Below, piece by piece: positions 31,607 through 38,218 of a stretch of DNA of 38,218 bases; position 1 is the stretch's first letter; every line of letters starts with the position of its first letter. Where the stretch lies: assembly GCA_030052745.1 (NCBI GenBank), contig JANBVO010000090.1, positions 1 through 38,218 on the forward strand, read 5' to 3'. This DNA is from Pleurostoma richardsiae (Eukaryota > Ascomycota > Sordariomycetes > Calosphaeriales > Pleurostomataceae). Both the position numbers and the translations under genes were made by a program. The notes beneath the pieces were generated by a model. That model saw only the letters and a list, made by a program, of their open reading frames with translations, was not told where the DNA came from and ran no database searches.

Positions 31607-33967
31607 GCCCAAAGCTTGGACCTTTCAGATCCTTTCCGACGAACAAGATGATGCCGTTAAGGACCAAACTAGTTGTCATAACACTCCCGGACGTTCGGTA
31701 GCTGTGGCCGCGGACTACCGCTCCCGACGCTCAGACGCGGAAAATGATCGGTCGAAATGATGTGAAGATATGATGCCGCATTTCGCTTAGATTTCCTTTG
31801 GACTCGGAAAATTCTGGGGCGTTTACCCCCCTCGCATCTCGACTGGCGTTTCGTTGACTCGTTGCATCAGCGGAAATGTCGTTTCGAGCGTTTCCCGTCT
31901 TATACCCCCAAAACATAGATTGCAGGTCGCGGGACCTCGGTGGCTTCGGCCGCTCGCCTGCCGCGGACTGGCACCGCACTTCGACGGACTCTACGTCCAC
32001 ACTACTTTCCTGGATCGACTGACGGCTGTTCCTCCCTCAGCGCTAGAGCTTTGGAGCCACTGAGGGACTAATAGCCGGGCGACATAGATTGGAACGAGAG
32101 GATGCTGCTGGGACTTGGATATAGACATTCAAGTTTCCAGAAGGTCGATCCGATTTGGCGAGGAGCACCCCAGTCGCTTTGTTAGATTATAATCACGGCC
32201 GTTGGACAGATTCCCCCAAGAGGCGGAAGGTTAATATGATCGGGAGACTATAGACCTGGCTTCTTGCTTTCCGTTGCTATATATGCTTGCTTGGGGACAA
32301 TGTCTTGTTTGTTTCTGGATACTTTACTCAAAATCTCCGGCTTCTTTTCTTCGACATCTCTTCTCTGTTTCTCCCTTGTTACTCTCTATCTCTCTCTCTG
32401 GAATATGTCTGGTACATCGAAACGGGAAGGGACCGGCTTCCGCTGGAAAGAAGTGCGAGCAGACTTGGAACGCAGACTGGACTGAGGGAAAGAGAGTGAG
32501 AGGCCCGAGCAAGAGGTTCATTCATCTATCTGTCACGGCTTTTTTTTTTTGTCACAAGGAAAAAGGAAAAGGGGGGCGATCTGGTCTGCTCTTCAGCTCT
32601 TTGCGCTGCTCTTTGATTTGGCGCGGGTACGGGAAAAGTTCTATTCTGCTTTGTCTTCTTCCTCGTATAGAGAGTTTGCTACTGAACTTGCGATAGTCTG
32701 CAAAGAATGTCGAGATTCTCTGCTCATCCAGCTACCTACCTATCTCACTGTCTACGTGCTTTTGAGACGTTAGGTCTCGATAAGGGATCCGTGGAGAAGA
32801 GGTCTCGTAAGATTAGTAGAGCAGAGGGCTCGCGGAAGATTCACTCACAATCATGACGTTCTCGACTGAGTTAAGGCTAGGTATATCCTAATAGGGGGGA
32901 GGCGCTTATCTCACTCAGCGGGAGGTGATGGGATGCTGCAGTGTTTCCATCCCAGAAAAGGTGCCCATTTAACCTCTATCCGATTGGGCTCTGACTGCTA
33001 ATACTGCACTGCAGCATCCAAGGTCGTTTGGTTCGGACCGTCTAGCACACACAGGCATGGAGCCACGTTGCGGGTCGCCGGCTCTCGGAGCGTCTCAGGG
33101 GCTGCCGTTCTTCGGACCTGACGGCTGCCCCTTGGCCTTGAGCATATCGAGTACTACTGAGCACAGCAGCAGGAAAACGGCGACTGACCACGTGGACCTC
33201 GAGTGGCTGACATCGTCACTGCTACTAGCCTTGCATCTATCACCTCTGCGCGGATAACAAGATCAGTAAGTAGGGCACATTGCCGTACTTTTCCCCGGTG
33301 GGCAAGTGGGAGCAAGATGGGACACCCTTTCATGTCACCCTAGCATCCATTCCTTGAGCCGAAGGCTGGCGCGGTTCCGGCTCCAGAGCCGCAGAAACGC
33401 CGTGATTGGCGCGCAAATGGCGGGCGTCTCGGGGGCCCCAATCGGGCTTGCACCCACCGAGTGCCTCCGTCTCCGCCCTGTCTCCCAACCTGCTGCTACC
33501 CCACATCGCGATGGGCGACGCCCCACGCGGGCAAGCAGCTCTACAGGCGATGCCGGTATGCGTCCCTGTGAGGATCAGTCAATCAATCCCAGTGCCCAGC
33601 GCCTCTATTGCTCCGTCGAGGCGCTGGGCCTAGAGCTTCCGAGAAAAGCGCCCGGCGCGCGCTGCTAATGCTGCTACCGGCATAGGTCGGTGCTAGGATG
33701 GGCGTGAGCACACAGGCGACGATATTCCGGGGAAAAGAAAGATAAACTATATAAGGGGCGCCCACGTCTTCTTCTCCTCTGTGATACTTTGCTACCCCGC
33801 CTGGTTGTTGCTTCCGATAGACTTATACAGCGTCCTTTACGTGCGACAGAACTGGAATTGCAGTATTTGAGCGTCGATTCCCTCCCTACCTTGATTCCGA
33901 GACAGCTAGGCACTCACCCACACAAACGCAAAAACACACAATCTCGCATACGTGAGCAGATCGAGAA
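31607..33967. other. 2.4 kb intergenic: SFP1 3' region and LAD1 promoter
   Basis: No frame has a motif. Pyrimidine-rich DNA lies near 32340-32400 and a run of eleven T at 32540-32550. The distal half is the presumed LAD1 promoter, with a TATA box at 33748-33755 and two CCGGGG/CCCCGG strings at 33727-33732 and 33293-33298 that fit the SYGGRG site of the carbon-catabolite repressor CreA. I did not find a GGCTAA (XlnR/Xyr1) site in the last 900 bp. Confidence 0.5.
33748..33755 (+). promoter_or_regulatory. TATA box of LAD1
   Basis: TATATAAG lies about 215 bp before the LAD1 start codon, consistent with a TATA-driven inducible gene and a leader of 150-190 nt. Most other genes in the window lack such an element. 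Confidence 0.6.
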
Positions 33968-35218
33968 ATGAGCCCCGCGGCAGTAGACCCCGCCCCCGCC
34001 AACACGGCGGCGGCCGTCAAGGCGTCCAAGGCGAACATCGGCGTCTTCACGAACCCCAAGCATGACCTGTGGATTAGCGACGCCGGCCCGACGCTAGAGA
34101 GCGTCCAGAAGGGAGAGGACCTGAAGCCCGGGCAGGTTACTGTGGCGATCCGGAGCACCGGTATCTGCGGGTAAGAAAGCGCCGTCCTCTGTCCACTCTC
34201 ACGACACCCTCACACAACGCCATTACTGCATGTCTTACCGTTTTGGCGTGTGCGAGACCATGAGCTGACGCCGACACCGCCCGCCAGGTCCGACATCCAC
34301 TTCTGGCACCACGGCTGCATAGGCCCCATGATCGTGGGCGGCGACCACGTGCTGGGCCACGAGTCGGCCGGCGAGATCATCGCGGTGCACCCCTCAGTGA
34401 CCTCGCTCAAGGTGGGCGACCGCGTCGCCGTCGAGCCCCAGGTCATCTGCAACGAGTGCGAGCCGTGCCTGACGGGCCGCTACAACGGCTGCGAGAAGGT
34501 CGACTTCCTGTCGACGCCGCCCGTGCCGGGCCTGCTGCGCCGCTACGTCAACCACCCGGCGGTGTGGTGCCACAAGATCGGCAGCATGTCCTGGGAGGAC
34601 GGCGCCATGCTCGAGCCGCTGTCGGTCGCGCTGGCGGGCATCCAGCGCGCGGGCATCACGCTCGGCGACCCGGTGCTGGTGTGCGGCGCGGGGCCCATCG
34701 GCCTCATCACGCTCATCTGCGCCAAGGCGGCGGGCGCGTGCCCGATCGTCATCACGGACATCGACGACGGCCGGCTGGCCTTCGCCAAGGAGGTGTGCCC
34801 GAGCGTGATCACGCACAAGGTGGAGCGGCTGACGGCCGAGGAGTCGGCGGGGCGGATCGTGGAGTCGTTCGGCGGCGTGGAGCCCAAGCTGGCGCTGGAG
34901 TGCACGGGCGTGGAGAGCAGCATCAACGCGGCCATCTGGGCGGTCAAGTTCGGCGGCAAGGTGTTCGTCATCGGGGTGGGGCGCAACGAGATCAGCGTCG
35001 CCTTCATGCGTGCCAGCACGCGCGAGGTCGACCTGCAGTTCCAGTACCGCTACGCCAACACGTGGCCGCGGGCCATCCGGCTGGTCGAGAACGGGGTGGT
35101 CGACCTGTCCAAGCTGGTCACGCACCGGTTCCCGCTCGAGGACGCGCTCAAGGCGTTCGAGACGGCGGCGGACCCCAAGACGGGGGCGATCAAGGTGCAG
35201 ATCCAGAGCTTGGATTAG
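33968..35218 (+). CDS. LAD1: L-arabinitol 4-dehydrogenase (zinc-dependent medium-chain dehydrogenase)
   Basis: Exons 33968-34170 and 34288-35218 give 377 residues ending at TAG. The enzyme oxidises L-arabinitol to L-xylulose with NAD in the fungal L-arabinose pathway; it also accepts xylitol-like polyols. Catalytic zinc ligands are C67 (GICGSD), H92 and E93 (LGHESAGE). Structural zinc ligands are C122, C125, C128 and C136. The Rossmann motif is GAGPIGL at 201-207, and D225 of ITDID ends strand two, which selects NAD over NADP. The close fit to characterised fungal arabinitol dehydrogenases ([32 protein letters not shown]) favours LAD over xylitol or sorbitol dehydrogenase. The N-terminus has about 20 extra Ala/Pro-rich residues. 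The 117-nt intron splits the Gly codon of the zinc-binding GICGS. Glucose repression and pentose induction are expected from the family; see the promoter entry. Confidence 0.94.
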
Positions 35219-35924
35219 GAGGACTCGGGCAGGGTTTGTGATGTTAGGGGTTGCGGTGTCGGGGTTGGCCCATCTAACGTATTCCGGGCTATGGAGCACT
35301 TTCTCGCATCGAGAGACCAGCTAGAAGAATTCATTGTTAAGAGCGACTCTGTCCTGTACTGCGAGACCATACTATTGCTGTTATACTACAAAATTATGCT
35401 GTGAATTATTGCCATTCTTATCTCTGCTCACATCCTATTTGAAGCCTCGTTTGTTTATGTGATTGCTATTCTCGTCGAATGCAACTATCGAGGGGCAATT
35501 CTGGTAGAAGGATGAATTTGGACGACGCCTTGCTCGGATAAACGCATCTTTCCCCGGGCGGGTCCGGATTTTCAAAAGCGGAGGCTCAACGGCGTCGACG
35601 AAAAAGTGCCGAGGTCCATTCACGAGCCGGCTGCTGACCACCGCATTTCATCTCGCTCGGCCGACCGCGACCTCGCCCCATCCAGCACCGACCGGTGATG
35701 AATCGAATCTCTGCTTCCTCTGCAATTTGAGCGTTGGAAGTTCCACATCGAGCGAGGGCCCTTTGGACAGCCATCGGACGGCGAGTCTGTTCACGGTTGG
35801 GGTATATCCGATCGACCGTCGCCACCTGCAGCGTCACTTGAGGGAGTGTACGATATCCCGCCACGGGTTTGATAACTTTGCATCTAGAAAGCAGCCGAAG
35901 ACAGGTTGAGATAGACCTGCGGCC
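35219..35924. other. Intergenic: LAD1 3' end and PEX13 promoter
   Basis: 706 bp between two plus-strand genes. An AT-rich stretch just after LAD1 (35330-35460) fits a terminator region. Short frames on both strands have no motif. No repeat or clear TATA box is seen. Confidence 0.5.
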
Positions 35925-37403
35925 ATGGCATCACCACCGAAGCCTTGGGAGCGGCCCGGCGCTACACCGGCAACATCAGGTATGTTTGTTTATGCCACAT
36001 GTTTTCCATGTGAATCCAGCACTGACGCTGCGGAAAGCAACACTTGCATCAGCGACGCCTCCTGCCACAAGCGCGTCCGGCGCGACGACCACGACATCGT
36101 CCACGACTCCGGCCATACCCGCCCGGCCAGCCTCTCTAACGACGGCGGTCAACCAGAATGCCTCCGCGTACTCTAGGCTAGGGGCGACGCCGTACGGTGG
36201 CGGCTACGGGTCGGCATATTCATCACCATACACGACAGGATACTCCCCATACGGCGGCTATGGGGGCTACGGCGCTGGCGGTGGGATGTACGGGCGGTAT
36301 GGAGGCTATGGCGGCATGTACGGTGGGATGTACGGCGGCGGGATGCCCGGCATGCCTGGGGATCCCAATAATCCGGAGAGCCTGACGCAGCGGTTCAACC
36401 AGAGCACCGCTGCGACATTCCAGATGCTGGAGGGCATAGTAGGTGCCTTCGGCGGGTTCGCGCAGATGCTGGAGAGCACGTACATGGCGACACATTCGAG
36501 TTTCTTTGGTGAGTCCCGCCGACACAGACCGTGGAATGTTTGGGCGCAAACAAGGAACGACGAGAAATTAACTCTGTCACAGCCATGGTCTCCGTCGCAG
36601 AGCAGTTCGGCAACCTGAGAGACACCCTCGGCTCCGTCCTGGGCATCTTCACCCTCATGCGCTGGATCCGCACTCTTATCGCGAAACTGACCGGCCGGCC
36701 TCCTCCCGCGGACGCCACCGCGCTCACGCCCGCCGCCTTCGCGCGCTTCGAGGGGCGGCAGGCGCCCGTCACGCTTCCTGACGGCACCGCGGCCCCGGCG
36801 CGGCCCAGCCGCAAGCCGCTCTTCTTCTTCGTGCTCGCGGCCTTCGGACTGCCGTACCTGATGAGCAAGATGATCAAGTCGCTGGCAGCGACGGCAGCGA
36901 CGCACGAGGAGGAGGAGCGACGGAGGCAGGCGCAGATGATGCAGATGCAGCAGGCCGGGCCCCTGGACCCGTCCAAGCTCGAGTTCTGCCGGGTGCTGTA
37001 CGACTTCCCGCCAGTGGGCCAGGGCGACGCCTCCCTGCAGGGCGTGGACCTGGAGGTGAAGAAGGGGGACCTGGTCGCGGTGCTGAGCAAGAGCGACCCG
37101 ATCGGCAACCCCAGCGAGTGGTGGCAGTGCCGCGCGCGCGACGGCCGCATGGGGTACCTGCCGGCGACGTTCCTGGAGGTGGCGCGCCGGCCCGGGCAGC
37201 AGCAGCCCGTCGCGGCGATCAAGGCGGCGGCGGGCGACGCGAGCAGGGCGAACTCGCTGACGAGCAACAGCAGCGCGGCGGCGAATGCCGTCAAGAGCGA
37301 GCTGAAGCAGGAGCAGCAGAAGCAGCAGGAGGTGCCGCTGCCGGCGAGCAAGCCTGGCGACGTCACGGCTGAGAGCTTCCAGAAGTCGCAGTTCTACAGC
37401 TAG
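35925..37403 (+). CDS. PEX13: Peroxisomal membrane protein Pex13 (docking complex, SH3 domain)
   Basis: Exons 35925-35979, 36038-36508 and 36583-37403 give 448 residues ending at TAG. Pex13 is part of the docking and translocation machinery for matrix proteins; it binds Pex14 and cargo-loaded Pex5. It begins MASPPKPWER, the usual start of the family, followed by a Thr/Ser/Ala-rich stretch and a Tyr/Gly-rich region (YGGYGGYG-type, about 80-130). Conserved helices (RFNQSTAATFQMLEGIVGAF) lie between about 135 and 200, and a membrane segment is near 253-273. The C-terminal SH3 domain spans about 310-375, with ALYDF-like VLYDF, EWWQC and GYLPATFLEV. The last 70 residues are Ala/Gln/Lys-rich. Intron 1 is 58 nt with CTGAC before an AAG acceptor; an in-frame CAG at 36019 would add six residues but leaves an intron of only 40 nt. 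Confidence 0.95.
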
Positions 37404-38138
37404 GAGTCGGTGTCTGCGACGGTGGACGTTACCCTCTCAGGGGTCAGCAGCGGACCTTGAGGAGAAAGCCTGGCGCCGAGAGCAAAGCAGTTGTGTCACT
37501 TCCCCGATCAGGAGGCCCGAGGTGATCTGCTTGTATGTGTGAGATCCGATGGGCATGATGGCGTCTCTTATGTTTTCTGGACCTTAGTTTGTTCCATGTC
37601 CTTCTTACTGTTGGACCAGCCGGGGCAACGGCTGGGTGAGATAAAAGCTTGGCGTTGGGAAGGGATCGCCTTCGCGGCTTGACGGGCCTTCTTCCCCCTG
37701 TTTGATGTCTATTTTATATAGCAGGCCCGATGTTTCTCTGATAATGATATACATTTCATGGAGGAGAATGCTTACTTGCAAGTTGTGATCACCAGTAGAG
37801 CTCAACAAGGCTCCCTGTTCATGAACTCTTTTAGACCGATCAGACTCTACGTTTGGATTCTCTCTCCTGCCACTGCGTACAAGGCTCTGAAGTACCCGAC
37901 TATTGAGAGTCAAGTATTCTCTATGCTGCGAACCTTCTAAGGTCCCCAGCTGGATCCAGAGGCCTGCCAAGTAAGGTATCTTCACCTCCCGTGCCCTCTG
38001 GGTTATCGGACCTATTTAGCTCCCGTACCTACTCGTCTCTCGGGCCGCTTCCATTCCAGGCTTAATAGGTCTCTTGGCCCGTTTGGATATGTAAATGACA
38101 TATAGTTACAGAGTCCCAGATATTCATTAGCCTCTTGC
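37404..38138. other. Non-coding stretch after PEX13
   Basis: The PEX13 3' region and further DNA up to the terminal repeat. A 126-codon minus frame (37605-37985) has no motif and is probably chance. No other feature was seen. Confidence 0.45.
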
Positions 38139-38218
38139 CTACTCTCCTAACCTACCTCCTCTCCTAACCTACCTCCTCTCCTAACCTACCTCCTCTCCTA
38201 ACCTACCTCCTCTCCTAA
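38139..38218. repeat. 17-bp tandem repeat, cut by the window edge
   Basis: Four full copies and a degenerate first copy of a unit of the form CCTACCTCCTCTCCTAA. The CTAA words recur every 17 bases (A at 38149, 38166, 38183, 38200 and 38217). The last three to four units are identical. It continues to the last base, so the true length is unknown. Confidence 0.95.

Noticed and set aside
32274-32696. 140-codon frame downstream of SFP1
   Set aside because: Hydrophobic and Cys/Ser-rich composition from pyrimidine-rich DNA, with two other frames open over the same bases.
34394-35299. 301-codon minus frame opposite LAD1
   Set aside because: Shadow frame; LAD1 is complete with all zinc ligands.
36395-37366. 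323-codon minus frame opposite PEX13
   Set aside because: Shadow frame; PEX13 with its SH3 domain is unambiguous.
38139-38218. Terminal CCTAACC-containing repeat as a telomere
   Set aside because: The 17-bp unit is not a TTAGGG-type telomere array, and the window edge is an arbitrary cut.

Overview
This window is nuclear DNA of a filamentous ascomycete (Pezizomycotina, most likely a Sordariomycete). Coding exons are GC-rich. Genes carry short introns, mostly about 50-175 nt, with GTRNGT-type donors, CTAAC or CTGAC branch sites and YAG acceptors. There are no operons or ribosome binding sites, and the best protein matches are conserved eukaryotic or fungal housekeeping families. I assembled gene models by hand, and for every multi-exon gene complete in the window the exon phases add up to an open frame.

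Layout, left to right: (1) the 5' part of a minus-strand conserved fungal protein with repeated CWxLC helices, running off the left edge (1-2023); (2) a 4.2 kb stretch with no supported gene; (3) RPB10 (minus, three small exons) head to head with UTP17/NAN1 (plus) across a 364 bp promoter; (4) a 2-oxoglutarate/Fe(II) oxygenase; (5) a 79-residue 4F5-like zinc protein (minus) divergent from a helix-hairpin-helix nuclear-type protein (plus); (6) a 17-bp minisatellite at 14190-14471; (7) a BAP31/Yet-type ER membrane protein (minus); (8) the tRNA dihydrouridine synthase DUS3 (minus) divergent from a kelch-repeat protein (plus); (9) the respiratory supercomplex factor RCF2 (minus); (10) a 5.8 kb gene-poor stretch holding a perfect double E-box palindrome; (11) an SFP1-type zinc-finger regulator (plus); (12) L-arabinitol 4-dehydrogenase LAD1 (plus); (13) the peroxisomal importer PEX13 (plus); (14) a second 17-bp tandem repeat cut by the right edge.

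The genes do not form a metabolic cluster. Four of them concern making the translation machinery: RPB10 is a subunit of all three RNA polymerases, UTP17 acts in the small-subunit processome, DUS3 modifies tRNA, and SFP1 is in yeast the regulator of ribosome-biogenesis genes. RPB10 and UTP17 share one promoter, which is the clearest functional coupling here. The others serve ER (BAP31), mitochondria (RCF2), peroxisome (PEX13) and pentose catabolism (LAD1).

I found no transposon, CRISPR array, rRNA, tRNA, viral segment or secondary-metabolite cluster. The observations most worth following are the repeated CWxLC helices of the left-edge gene, the RPB10/UTP17 promoter, the E-box palindrome, the two 17-bp minisatellites and the tandem CAGCAG splice acceptors.
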